From Mariprofundaceae bacterium (GTDB lineage Bacteria; Pseudomonadota; Zetaproteobacteria; Mariprofundales; Mariprofundaceae), in the NCBI GenBank assembly GCA_030950865.1, contig JAUZQR010000178.1, positions 1 through 6,515 of the forward strand: a stretch of 6,515 bases of DNA. The letters run 5' to 3'. Position numbers and translations under genes: made by a program. Below, piece after piece: positions 1-6,147 of this stretch (position 1 is the first letter of the stretch; each line of letters begins with the position of its first letter). The notes under the pieces are model-generated. The model was not told where the DNA came from, did not search any database, and saw only the letters and a list, made by a program, of their open reading frames with translations.

Positions 1-47
1 GAGATGAGCGGCTTGTCCGCATTGGAAAGAATATTGGATAAACGCAT
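1..47 (-). CDS. N-terminal fragment of an unidentified gene downstream of dcd
   Basis: Reading the minus strand, an ATG at 47-45 overlaps the dcd TAA stop by one base (TAATG). It opens a frame that runs off the window edge without a stop, giving 15 full codons, [15 protein letters not shown], then TC-, which must be Ser. The one-base stop/start overlap is typical of translationally coupled genes, and there is no clear Shine-Dalgarno of its own. The fragment is too short to identify. A MetF-like protein, whose start often contains a SFEFFPP segment, would be compatible with the ending PLIS, but this is only a guess. It could also be a chance open frame. Confidence 0.35.
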   Translation of the reverse strand, partial: MRLSNILSNADKPLI

Positions 48-616
48 TATAGGTTAGGTACCGTTACGCCCGTTTGCCCTTGGTATTTACCTGCACGATC
101 TTTATAGGAAGTTTCACAATCCTCATCGCCACCAAAGAATAAAAATTGTGCTACACCTTCACCCGCATAAATTTTTGCTGGCAATGGCGTTGTATTGGAG
201 AACTCTAACGTTACATGCCCTTCCCACTCAGGCTCTAACGGTGTGACATTCACAATAATGCCACAGCGTGCATAGGTTGATTTACCCAAACAAATGGTCA
301 GAACCGAACGTGGAATGCGCAAATATTCAACCGTACGTGCCAAAGCAAATGAATTGGGCGGAATAATGCAAACATCTGATTTTACATCGACAAAACTATT
401 CTCATCAAAATTTTTCGGATCAACAATGGCTGAATTAATATTGGTGAATATTTTAAACTCATCCGCACAGCGCACATCATAACCATACGATGACAAGCCA
501 TAAGAAACCAAACCACCACCATTTTCACAGTGTTTCACTTGCCCATCAATAAATGGCTCAATCATGCCTTCTTCTTGTGCCATACGGCGAATCCACTTAT
601 CAGATTTAATGGCCAT
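47..616 (-). CDS. dcd: dCTP deaminase (Dcd)
   Basis: Deaminates dCTP to dUTP plus ammonia in the cytoplasm; dUTP then goes to dUMP and dTMP synthesis. The 189-residue protein is full length for the family. It begins with the usual [13 protein letters not shown] and contains the active-site block around residues 111-140: GKSTYARCG (Ser113, Arg117), then VTLEFSN with the catalytic Glu at residue 138. It ends in the nucleotide-binding tail [10 protein letters not shown]. An in-frame TTG four codons upstream (628) would lengthen it, but the ATG at 616-614 is preferred because a GGGGG purine run sits 5 nt before it and the family starts here. The gene is divergent from tRNA-Phe, and its stop overlaps the next minus-strand start, which suggests an operon. 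Only a weak promoter candidate (TTTCCG-17-TATCCT, 660-688) is visible upstream. Confidence 0.96.
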   Translation of the reverse strand: MAIKSDKWIRRMAQEEGMIEPFIDGQVKHCENGGGLVSYGLSSYGYDVRCADEFKIFTNINSAIVDPKNFDENSFVDVKSDVCIIPPNSFALARTVEYLRIPRSVLTICLGKSTYARCGIIVNVTPLEPEWEGHVTLEFSNTTPLPAKIYAGEGVAQFLFFGGDEDCETSYKDRAGKYQGQTGVTVPNL

Positions 617-695
617 TATTACCCCCAAGCATACTTATCAATCATTCGTAGTGGGCGGCAGGATAGCGGCGAATCACCCAATCGGAAACTAATGC

Positions 696-724
696 TTGCA
701 TCTTCCCCCGCTTCGCCCTAGAAA
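696..724 (+). promoter_or_regulatory. Putative promoter of tRNA-Phe
   Basis: TTGCAT (696-701) and TAGAAA (719-724) are separated by 17 bases. They are followed by the GC-rich stretch TCGCGCCGC, which looks like the discriminator of stringently controlled stable-RNA promoters. Transcription would start near 731, about 20 nt before the mature tRNA 5' end at 753. The -10 match is only moderate, so the call rests on spacing, the discriminator and position. Confidence 0.5.
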
Positions 725-752
725 TCGCGCCGCTGACGCACTATGCACAGTT

Positions 753-828
753 GGCCAGATAGCTCAGTCGGTAGAGCAAGGGACTGAAAATCCCTGTGTC
801 CTTGGTTCGATTCCAAGTCTGGCCACCA
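753..828 (+). tRNA. tRNA-Phe (anticodon GAA)
   Basis: A 76-nt cloverleaf with the CCA end encoded. The acceptor stem GGCCAGA (753-759) pairs with TCTGGCC (818-824). The D arm is GCTC/GAGC. The anticodon stem AGGGA/TCCCT encloses the loop CTGAAAA, with GAA at 786-788. The T stem CTTGG/CCAAG encloses TTCGATT. The discriminator is A825, followed by CCA at 826-828. The D-arm, anticodon-loop and variable-region sequences closely follow enterobacterial tRNA-Phe. It appears to be a single-gene transcript ending at the hairpin just downstream. There is no integrase gene or duplicated tRNA 3' end nearby to suggest use as an attachment site. Confidence 0.98.
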
Positions 829-834
829 TTATTT

Positions 835-868
835 AAAAAGGAATTACGAGCAATCGTGACTCCTTTTT
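835..868. terminator. Bidirectional Rho-independent terminator between tRNA-Phe and the TSUP gene
   Basis: A 14-bp stem (AAAAAGGAATTACG, 835-848, against CGTGACTCCTTTTT, 855-868) has a 6-nt loop, one mismatch and one G-U pair. A T-run at the 3' side on both strands lets it end the plus-strand tRNA transcript and the minus-strand transporter transcript. The stop codon of the transporter gene (867-869) overlaps the last stem bases. Confidence 0.85.
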
Positions 869-1673
869 ATTTCAACCATGCAATGATAACAAACATCATT
901 GCAATAAAAGAAAAGGTGGCTTTCAAGATAATTCGTAGATGTCGCTCTTGAAGTTTATCATGCCAACCTGCCGATGCTCTCGCTGCAAATGGCATGGTAA
1001 ATAGCAAGCCAGCCCACGTTGCCGATAAAAATAGCCATTGCCCTTGCAATAGCTTCTGCCAGCCCGATTCTCCCAGCAGGTTCAAAGATACCGCAAGTGC
1101 AACCATGATAAAAGCACACATTGCAGATGTGCCTACAGCATCTTTTAAGCTTAAAAAGCGCCTTAATAATGGCACAAGCATTGTGCCACCCGCAATACCC
1201 AGCACACCTGATATATAACCAATCGGCAAGCCTAGAAAGCTTAAAACACCCTTGTGTTTCGAGTCAACCGACAATACACGTCCATAATCATAGGCTACCC
1301 AAGCATTTAGTGCTGCCAATGCCAAAAGAATCCATAGTTCAGGAAAAATCAAAGCGCTCCATAAACCCAAGCTTGCCCCCAACAACAAACCTGGCCAGAG
1401 ATAATAAAACAGCTTGATATTCACATGTCCTAACTGCCAATGCGAACGTGCTGAAAAACCTGCTGTTAGGGCAATCGCTACCATGCTAGAAAAAATAGCC
1501 AGTGCCATGCCTCCTTCTGTACTTCCTTCAATACTGGGCATCAAAAGGTAAAATACAGGCACATAAATTAAGCCGCCACCCACACCTGCTACACCAGCCA
1601 TAAAACCTGCCAATATCCCAGCACATAAACCAACGCTCAAAGCATACAAAAGAAGTGAGATGTCCCATTCCAT
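867..1673 (-). CDS. TauE/SafE (TSUP) family membrane transporter
   Basis: A 268-residue, very hydrophobic inner-membrane protein of the sulfite exporter TauE/SafE family. Members move sulfite, sulfoacetate or other small organosulfur anions, but the substrate cannot be read from this sequence. By eye there are about eight membrane segments (roughly residues 8-28, 33-47, 56-75, 86-109, 112-128, 143-167, 178-200 and 212-230, plus a final one at 247-266). The family's two glycine-rich repeat motifs are present: GFMAGVAGVGGGLIYVPV in the N-terminal half (23-40) and GYISGVLGIAGGTMLVPLL in the C-terminal half (152-170). The start is well supported by GGAGGG seven to eight bases upstream of the ATG. 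The gene lies alone between two terminators, with no sulfur-metabolism gene in the window to hint at its substrate. Confidence 0.9.
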   Translation of the reverse strand: MEWDISLLLYALSVGLCAGILAGFMAGVAGVGGGLIYVPVFYLLMPSIEGSTEGGMALAIFSSMVAIALTAGFSARSHWQLGHVNIKLFYYLWPGLLLGASLGLWSALIFPELWILLALAALNAWVAYDYGRVLSVDSKHKGVLSFLGLPIGYISGVLGIAGGTMLVPLLRRFLSLKDAVGTSAMCAFIMVALAVSLNLLGESGWQKLLQGQWLFLSATWAGLLFTMPFAARASAGWHDKLQERHLRIILKATFSFIAMMFVIIAWLK

Positions 1674-1705
1674 ATCAGCCCTCCACGAATAGCTTCACTA
1701 CAAAC

Positions 1706-1740
1706 AAAAAAGGCACAAAGAACAAGTCTTTGTGCCTTTT
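1706..1740 (-). terminator. Rho-independent terminator of the DEAD-box helicase gene
   Basis: A perfect 14-bp stem (AAAAGGCACAAAGA, 1708-1721, with TCTTTGTGCCTTTT, 1727-1740) has a 5-nt loop. On the minus strand it is followed by TTTTTT. It begins 28 nt past the helicase stop and lies 33 nt before the transporter ATG, so the two minus-strand genes should be mostly separate transcripts. Confidence 0.92.
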
Positions 1741-1767
1741 CAAATTGCTCGTTTAAATTAATACCAC

Positions 1768-3636
1768 TTACGAACCACGCTTCGGACGTGAGCCACTTGG
1801 CTTACGGCGCGGTGCGCTTCGTCCATCACCACGACCTTCCGTGCGACGAGGGGGACGAGATGAGCCTGAGCGTCCGCCACCAGCAGAGCGCTGCGGACGA
1901 CGCTTACGTTCCACAGGTGCACTATCTGATTCTTCGCGTGACATTTGCAGTTTGCGGTCTGATACACGTGTGTTTTGCAACGTTTTCAAAATATGGTTTG
2001 GCATACCTTCTGGCAAATCAATCGTGCTGTAGTGATCATAAATTTCAATATGCCCGATAAACTCATTTTCAATACCTGACTCATTGGCAACAGCACCCAC
2101 AATATTACCCTTTTGAGCATCATGATCCGAACCAACTTCAATACGAAAACGTTCCATACCTCGCTCTAAACGCGGCAATGAACGTGTAGACGTTCGTTTT
2201 GTACGTTGCGGGCGCTCTTCACGCATATTTTCTCGCCCCAAATCACGCTCGCCACTTGTTTCACGACGCTCATTTTTGCGCTCTGGTTTACGTTCAGAAC
2301 GACGTGATTCTGCTAATAATAAAGGCTGATCACCTTGCACCATTTTTGCTAAAGCGGCGGCAATTTCTTGTGCAGGAACTTGATGTTCCACTTCATACTG
2401 TTCAATAATTTTTGCAAACAAACTTAAGTCGTCTGCTTCCAGAGTGGCTTGAATGCGCTGCTTAAAACCTTCAACACGTTTATCATTGATATCCGCTGTA
2501 GAAGGCATTTGAAACTCTTCAATTTTCTGACGTGTTGCACGCTCAATCGAATACAACATACGACGCTCACGTGGTGCAACGAATAAAATCGCATCTCCTG
2601 TACGACCTGCACGACCTGTACGACCAATGCGATGCACATAGGATTCTGTATCACCTGGAATATCATAGTTAATCACATGCGAAATGCGTTCAATATCTAA
2701 ACCTCGCGCTACCACATCAGTCGCCACCAAAATATCCAAATGCCCTTTTTTCAAACGGTTGACGATTTGTTCACGCTGCTTCTGTGCAATCTCACCATTA
2801 AGTGCCGCTGCACCAAAACCACGCGCTTCAAGTTTTTCTGCAACTTCAACCGTTGCACCACGCGTACGCACAAAAATAATCATGCCATCAAAGGTTTCAG
2901 CTTCAAGAATGCGGGTAAGCGCATCCATTTTATGGCGACCACTAACTGGCCAATAGCGTTGGCGAATAGTTGTTACCGTGCTGGTTTTATTTTTAATCGT
3001 AACATGTTCAGGGTTCTTTAAATAACGTTTGGTAATCTTACGAATTGCGTCAGGCATGGTGGCAGAAAACAAAGCAATTTGACGTTTATCAGGCGTTTGC
3101 TCCAAAATCCATTCAACATCATCAATAAAGCCCATGCGCAACATTTCATCTGCTTCATCCAGAATCAACGTCTTCAAACCACTCAGTTTTAAAGTTTTAC
3201 GACGCATATGATCCATCACACGACCAGGTGTGCCAACCACCACGTGCACACCGCGTTTTAACTGGCGCAATTGTGTGTCATAACTTTGTCCACCATAAAT
3301 CGGCAAAACATGAAAACCTTTAATATGACTGCCATATTTTTGAAATGCTTCAGCAACCTGAATCGCCAATTCACGTGTTGGCGCAAGCACCAAGACCTGT
3401 GGATCACGCAAACTTGTATCAATTTTTGATAACACTGGCAATGCAAAAGCCGCCGTTTTACCTGTACCTGTCTGGGCTTGACCCAGTACATCACGATCAT
3501 CCAATACATACGGAATAATTTCAGCTTGAATCGGTGATGGGGATTCATAACCCGCATCATCCAAGCCTTGCATGACGGGTTCTGATAAACCCAAATCACT
3601 AAATTTTATTTGTTGTACATTTTCTTCAGAAGACAT
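1768..3636 (-). CDS. deaD: DEAD-box ATP-dependent RNA helicase, DeaD/CsdA type
   Basis: An ATP-driven RNA duplex unwinder of the cytoplasm. This subfamily aids ribosome assembly, translation start and mRNA decay, especially in the cold. All core motifs are intact in 622 residues: Q motif (F12 to PSPIQ, 33-37), I AQTGTGKT (54-61), Ia PTRELA (86-91), Ib TPGR (136-139), II DEAD (160-163), III SAT (191-193), V ATDVVARGLDI (305-315) and VI HRIGRTGRAG (335-344). A dimerisation-like helical region (~375-435) and a charged Arg/Glu linker (445-485) follow. Next comes a CsdA/DbpA-type RNA-binding domain (~495-565, with RFRIEVG and NIVGAVANESGI). The protein ends in a basic Arg/Gly/Ser tail (575-622). 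The length matches the subfamily (about 600-650). AGGGTG lies 5 nt before the ATG. A long structured leader and a putative promoter lie upstream, and a strong terminator lies downstream, so it is probably monocistronic. Confidence 0.96.
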   Translation of the reverse strand: MSSEENVQQIKFSDLGLSEPVMQGLDDAGYESPSPIQAEIIPYVLDDRDVLGQAQTGTGKTAAFALPVLSKIDTSLRDPQVLVLAPTRELAIQVAEAFQKYGSHIKGFHVLPIYGGQSYDTQLRQLKRGVHVVVGTPGRVMDHMRRKTLKLSGLKTLILDEADEMLRMGFIDDVEWILEQTPDKRQIALFSATMPDAIRKITKRYLKNPEHVTIKNKTSTVTTIRQRYWPVSGRHKMDALTRILEAETFDGMIIFVRTRGATVEVAEKLEARGFGAAALNGEIAQKQREQIVNRLKKGHLDILVATDVVARGLDIERISHVINYDIPGDTESYVHRIGRTGRAGRTGDAILFVAPRERRMLYSIERATRQKIEEFQMPSTADINDKRVEGFKQRIQATLEADDLSLFAKIIEQYEVEHQVPAQEIAAALAKMVQGDQPLLLAESRRSERKPERKNERRETSGERDLGRENMREERPQRTKRTSTRSLPRLERGMERFRIEVGSDHDAQKGNIVGAVANESGIENEFIGHIEIYDHYSTIDLPEGMPNHILKTLQNTRVSDRKLQMSREESDSAPVERKRRPQRSAGGGRSGSSRPPRRTEGRGDGRSAPRRKPSGSRPKRGS

Positions 3637-3649
3637 TTAAACACCCTAT

Positions 3650-3789
3650 GGACGTATAAACGCCCAATGAAATACACCGAATATTCATATTCGATACTGC
3701 AAGCGAGGCCTTATGCCCCGACATCCATCATCTCAAATAGGGGGAAAACCTTCATTTACATTAATTACTTATGCTACGACAGCAGCATA
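3650..3789 (-). promoter_or_regulatory. Structured 5' leader of deaD mRNA (four small hairpins)
   Basis: In minus-strand RNA order, four stems can be drawn. The first is 8 bp with loop UGUC (3770-3789, one G-U). The second is CGGGGC-AUAAG-GCCUCG (3704-3720, one G-U). The third is CGAAUA-UGAA-UAUUCG (3678-3693), a perfect palindrome in DNA. The fourth is GGGCGU-UUAU-ACGUCC (3650-3665, one G-U), ending 5 nt before the AGGGTG ribosome site. Two of the G-U pairs (in the second and fourth stems) would be mismatches in plus-strand RNA, which favours the minus orientation. The E. coli homologue csdA also has a long cold-shock leader. A regulatory role here is inferred. Confidence 0.45.
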
Positions 3790-3839
3790 TAAGATTCCGC
3801 ACCCTCACACACAATCATTACATTTGCATTAAATCTCCT

Positions 3840-3875
3840 GTTATAGCCCGACATAGCATGACAGACTCATGACAA
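3840..3875 (-). promoter_or_regulatory. Pho-box-like direct repeat with TATAAC -10 (putative deaD promoter)
   Basis: On the minus strand TTGTCAT (3875-3869), GAGT and CTGTCAT (3864-3858) form two 7-mers with an 11-bp period. They match the PhoB consensus repeat CTGTCAT-N4-CTGTCAT at 13 of 14 repeat positions. TATAAC (3845-3840) lies 12 bp further downstream, against about 10 bp in E. coli phoA and pstS. No normal -35 hexamer stands 16-18 bp before TATAAC, as expected for an activator-dependent promoter. Transcription would start near 3833, giving a leader of about 197 nt for deaD. The spacing is 2 bp longer than usual, and a chance match cannot be excluded. Confidence 0.4.
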
Positions 3876-3904
3876 TATATGCAAATCAAAATGTTTCTAT
3901 ATCA

Positions 3905-3920
3905 TGTGACACTGGACACA
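3905..3920 (+). promoter_or_regulatory. CRP/FNR-family-like operator upstream of the cNMP-domain gene
   Basis: TGTGA-CACTGG-ACACA, flanked on the right by TTT, resembles the CRP consensus TGTGA-N6-TCACA with one mismatch in the core half-sites. ATGTG (3904-3908) and CACAT (3917-3921) form a 5-bp inverted repeat. The site is centred about 64 bp before the start codon at 3977. A class II position would place the transcription start near 3954. The -10 there (TAGGCT, 3941-3946) is poor, so the promoter assignment is weak. Confidence 0.35.
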
Positions 3921-3976
3921 TTTGTATGTAAAAAAATGCTTAGGCTTGCTACTTTCTAAGTTAGGTGAGGGTTTAT

Positions 3977-4735
3977 ATGGCTAATATCATGGTGTTTAAA
4001 GAGGGTGATGTACTCATTGGGCAAGGTGATGAAGATGCTGTCGCCTATCTTATTCAATCTGGCTGGGTAGAAGTTCGCCGCAGACAACAAGATGGTCGCA
4101 TTCACACATTTACACTTCAAGCAGGTGAAGTGGTCGGCGAACTTGGACTTGCAGGATTGGCACATCAACGAACTGCAACCGTCACTGCATTGACCGATGG
4201 TGAAGTAGAGGTAATTGATCGTGGCGCACTGATTCGTCTGGTTAATGGACCGGCAAGCCGATTAACACCATTATTAGCAGCATTATTTTCCCGTCTAAAA
4301 ATTGCCCTTGATGAAGATGCTTCGGACCACCTTGAAGACACCTTTATCTCTTATGCAAAATTGGAAGGAACAAACACAAAAGCACAACAGGCACTATGCA
4401 ATCGTCCGAGAATGATTTACCACTTACCATGGGTGTTCGGAGCCCATCACCCGCCTCAAAGTGTGACCGACTTATTCACAGATAAGAAGCCTGCCGATGT
4501 CAAACTTGCTGGCTGTAGCCGTTTACTTCGCGAAGAACATATATTCATTGAGAATGCGCCTACTGGCGGTTTGCAGTTACGTCTCGCCCAACATGGTGAT
4601 TTTTGTTTGCTCGATAATGAACGTGTGGGCTATGGTAAAAATGCAATAGAATTTCCTCTTTGCAAAGGCTTACATACACTCAAATTTGGCGATCAAGCCA
4701 ATCCATTTGAGTTTAGTTTGGATGTATTGTGCTAA
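3977..4735 (+). CDS. Cyclic-nucleotide-binding-domain protein with an unassigned C-terminal region
   Basis: A 252-residue protein, probably cytoplasmic, with no signal peptide or membrane segment. Residues ~6-90 form a cNMP-binding fold of the CRP/PKA-regulatory type: FKEGDVLIGQGDEDAVAYLI, a beta-roll, then a phosphate-binding cassette GELGLAGLAHQRTATV (54-69). The cassette keeps the Glu55 and Arg65 that contact the cyclic phosphate and ribose in relatives, so ligand binding is plausible. There is no helix-turn-helix, so it is not a CRP-type regulator. Residues ~95-185 look partly helical. Residues ~187-250 look beta-rich, and LLDNERVGYG...CKGLHTLKF faintly recalls PEGA-like beta domains. The ATG at 3977 is preferred over GTG at 3965 because GGTGAGG, a good ribosome site, covers the GTG and lies 6 nt before the ATG. 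The gene is divergent from deaD and convergent with the metallophosphoesterase, 18 nt away. Its function is unknown. Confidence 0.85.
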   Translation: MANIMVFKEGDVLIGQGDEDAVAYLIQSGWVEVRRRQQDGRIHTFTLQAGEVVGELGLAGLAHQRTATVTALTDGEVEVIDRGALIRLVNGPASRLTPLLAALFSRLKIALDEDASDHLEDTFISYAKLEGTNTKAQQALCNRPRMIYHLPWVFGAHHPPQSVTDLFTDKKPADVKLAGCSRLLREEHIFIENAPTGGLQLRLAQHGDFCLLDNERVGYGKNAIEFPLCKGLHTLKFGDQANPFEFSLDVLC

Positions 4736-4753
4736 GTCCAAAACAGAGATACA

Positions 4754-5554
4754 CTAACTATTAGGCTCAACCTTAATACGTTCAATATGACTGGTTTTTC
4801 CCGTAATCACGCTAACTTTTAATAGGGTTGCAAAAAGTGTCGCTCCACGATCAACAGCTTCAAAATGCTGTGGTAAGCGTGTTATCATACGATGTAGTGC
4901 GCCTTCTTTTCGCATACCAATAATGGATTGATACGAGCCAGTCATACCAATATCTGTTTGATAAGCCGTGCCGCTGGTATGAATAATTTCATCACAGGTT
5001 GGAATATGTGTATGCGTTCCATAAACAAAGGAAACTCGCCCATCCAAGTGCCAGCCCATACCCATTTTTTCACTGGTTGTTTCCGCATGCAAATCCATGA
5101 GTATAACTTTTACATCCGATGGAATCTCCGATAATGCTTGGTCTGCAGCTGCAAATGGGCAGTCCCATGTACCACTCATAAACACCTGACCTATGGTATT
5201 AATCACCGCAACAGGGTGACCCGCTGCAGTTTCTTGAATGGTCCAACCCTGCCCTGGTGCCGCAGGAGAAAAATTCATAGGGCGAATAAATCTATCATCT
5301 TCATCAATGGTTTTAAGAAAGTCCCGTTGATCCCAACAATGGTTACCATTGGTCAATACGTGCACACCTGATTCAAACACTTCATCTGCAACTTTACGCG
5401 TTGTACCAAAACCTGCTGCAAGGTTTTCACCATTGGCGACCACAAAATCGACCTCGTTTTGATAAACAATGCTAGGCAAATGATCACGCAATGCTTTACG
5501 CCCAGCTTTGCCGAGAATATCGCCAATCACCAATATATTTATGTGTTCGGACAT
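4754..5554 (-). CDS. YmdB-family (TIGR00282) metallophosphoesterase
   Basis: A calcineurin-like dinuclear-metal phosphodiesterase. Bacillus subtilis YmdB hydrolyses 2',3'- and 3',5'-cyclic nucleotides, and activity on the same substrates is inferred here. The 266 residues match the family length. All metal-site motifs are present: GDILGKAGR (Asp12), ANGENLAAGFG (Glu43, Asn44), TNGNHCWD (Asn71, His72), DLHAETTSEK (His156), and GRVSFVYGTHTHIPT (His181, His183) with TDIGMTG after it. The ATG at 5554 is chosen because AAGGA lies 8 nt upstream. An ATG three codons earlier (5563) touches that ribosome site directly and is unlikely to be used. The start lies inside the last codons of fau (16-nt overlap), indicating translational coupling. 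The same gene follows fau and zapA in several other proteobacterial groups. Confidence 0.93.
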   Translation of the reverse strand: MSEHINILVIGDILGKAGRKALRDHLPSIVYQNEVDFVVANGENLAAGFGTTRKVADEVFESGVHVLTNGNHCWDQRDFLKTIDEDDRFIRPMNFSPAAPGQGWTIQETAAGHPVAVINTIGQVFMSGTWDCPFAAADQALSEIPSDVKVILMDLHAETTSEKMGMGWHLDGRVSFVYGTHTHIPTCDEIIHTSGTAYQTDIGMTGSYQSIIGMRKEGALHRMITRLPQHFEAVDRGATLFATLLKVSVITGKTSHIERIKVEPNS

Positions 5555-6120
5555 GTCATCCATCCTTGTTCAGTTATGATTGCATCAAGTGGTATATCAT
5601 GCGCTTCGCGCTCAATCACTGAGCATCGCTGGCAATCAAAAGCAAGACCAATCACCCTATCAATATGTTGTTTATGCTGCGCCAACCAACGATCGAAACA
5701 GCCTTTTCCCATGCCAATACGATTGCCTTGCTCATCAAACCCCACAACTGGGCACAGCACAATGGCAGGAGAGGCTCCCTCTTGCCAGCATTGTCCATGC
5801 ACAGGCTCCAAAATACGCAATAATCCAGCTTTCCATTCTGTATCTGAATCACAGCTTAACCAATGCATATCCCCGCTTTTTTGTGTTACAGGCGCATAAT
5901 ATTGATGTTTGCTTTGCGATGTAAAAAGAGCACTTGTATCCACCTCTTCGGCAAGCGAACGATAGCACAATATCTGAACATCTTTCTTATCATATTGTTG
6001 ATGAAGGTAATCGTGCAAGGTTTGTAAAATCTTACTAGAAAAATTCTCTCTTTGTTCAAATGGCAATGCTTTACGGCGAGATAAACACTGCTGCCGCAAT
6101 TGTTGCTTGCAATCTTTCAT
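5539..6120 (-). CDS. fau: 5-formyltetrahydrofolate cyclo-ligase (YgfA/MTHFS)
   Basis: Converts 5-formyltetrahydrofolate plus ATP to 5,10-methenyltetrahydrofolate in the cytoplasm, returning a stored folate to one-carbon metabolism. The 193-residue protein has the family start KQQLRQQCLSRRKAL, with basic ATP-contacting residues. It also has the signature GFDEQGNRIGMGKGCFDR (127-144, equivalent to FDxxGxRLGxGxGYYDR) and the C-terminal AFDCQ...EREAHDIPLDAIITE. The usual GYYDR reads GCFDR here, a Tyr-Tyr to Cys-Phe change. The ATG at 6120 is chosen. A GTG 13 codons upstream lies inside the 6S RNA closing stem, and the residues it would add look unlike the family. No clear Shine-Dalgarno precedes the ATG. 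It follows 6S RNA by 27 nt and overlaps the metallophosphoesterase start, as in the classic ssrS-ygfA unit extended by one gene. Confidence 0.94.
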   Translation of the reverse strand: MKDCKQQLRQQCLSRRKALPFEQRENFSSKILQTLHDYLHQQYDKKDVQILCYRSLAEEVDTSALFTSQSKHQYYAPVTQKSGDMHWLSCDSDTEWKAGLLRILEPVHGQCWQEGASPAIVLCPVVGFDEQGNRIGMGKGCFDRWLAQHKQHIDRVIGLAFDCQRCSVIEREAHDIPLDAIITEQGWMTCPNT

Positions 6121-6147
6121 GGTTTGAAATGAGTCAGAAATAAAAGA

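Larger units (their letters stand above)
3637..3976. other. Divergent intergenic region between deaD and the cNMP-domain gene
   Basis: These 340 bp hold no credible gene. They contain, from left to right, the deaD Shine-Dalgarno, four short hairpins readable in the deaD leader, a possible sigma-70 promoter on the minus strand (TTGTGT, 3809-3814, 17 bases, TATATG, 3786-3791), a Pho-box-like repeat with a TATAAC -10 (3840-3875), a CRP-like inverted repeat (3905-3920), an A7 tract (3930-3936) and the Shine-Dalgarno of the plus-strand gene. ATTTGCAT (3822-3829) recurs inverted as ATGCAAAT (3879-3886). No convincing sigma-70 promoter is visible for the plus-strand gene. Confidence 0.8.

Noticed and set aside
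753..828. tRNA-Phe gene as an attachment site for an integrated element.
   Set aside because: No integrase, no repeated tRNA 3' end, and the flanking genes look like chromosomal housekeeping genes.
1788..2060. Plus-strand open frames opposite the helicase, transporter and metallophosphoesterase genes.
   Set aside because: They are antisense to well-supported conserved genes, have no ribosome sites and no recognisable domains.
3786..3814. Sigma-70-like promoter TTGTGT-17-TATATG on the minus strand for deaD.
   Set aside because: Both hexamers are weak (3/6 and 4/6) and the -10 overlaps a stable-looking leader hairpin. Kept only as an alternative to the TATAAC promoter.
3774..3839. Possible leader peptide on the minus strand: AGGAG, then ATG CAA ATG TAA, overlapping an ATG that opens a 14-codon frame ending at 3774.
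   Set aside because: If the TATAAC promoter is used, the AGGAG lies upstream of the transcript start; if the alternative promoter at 3786-3814 is used, the whole start region is untranscribed. The frames are short enough to be chance.
4717..4742. Inverted repeat TTTGGA / TCCAAA across the end of the cNMP-domain gene as a terminator.
   Set aside because: Only 6 bp with a 14-nt loop and no T-run; too weak to call.
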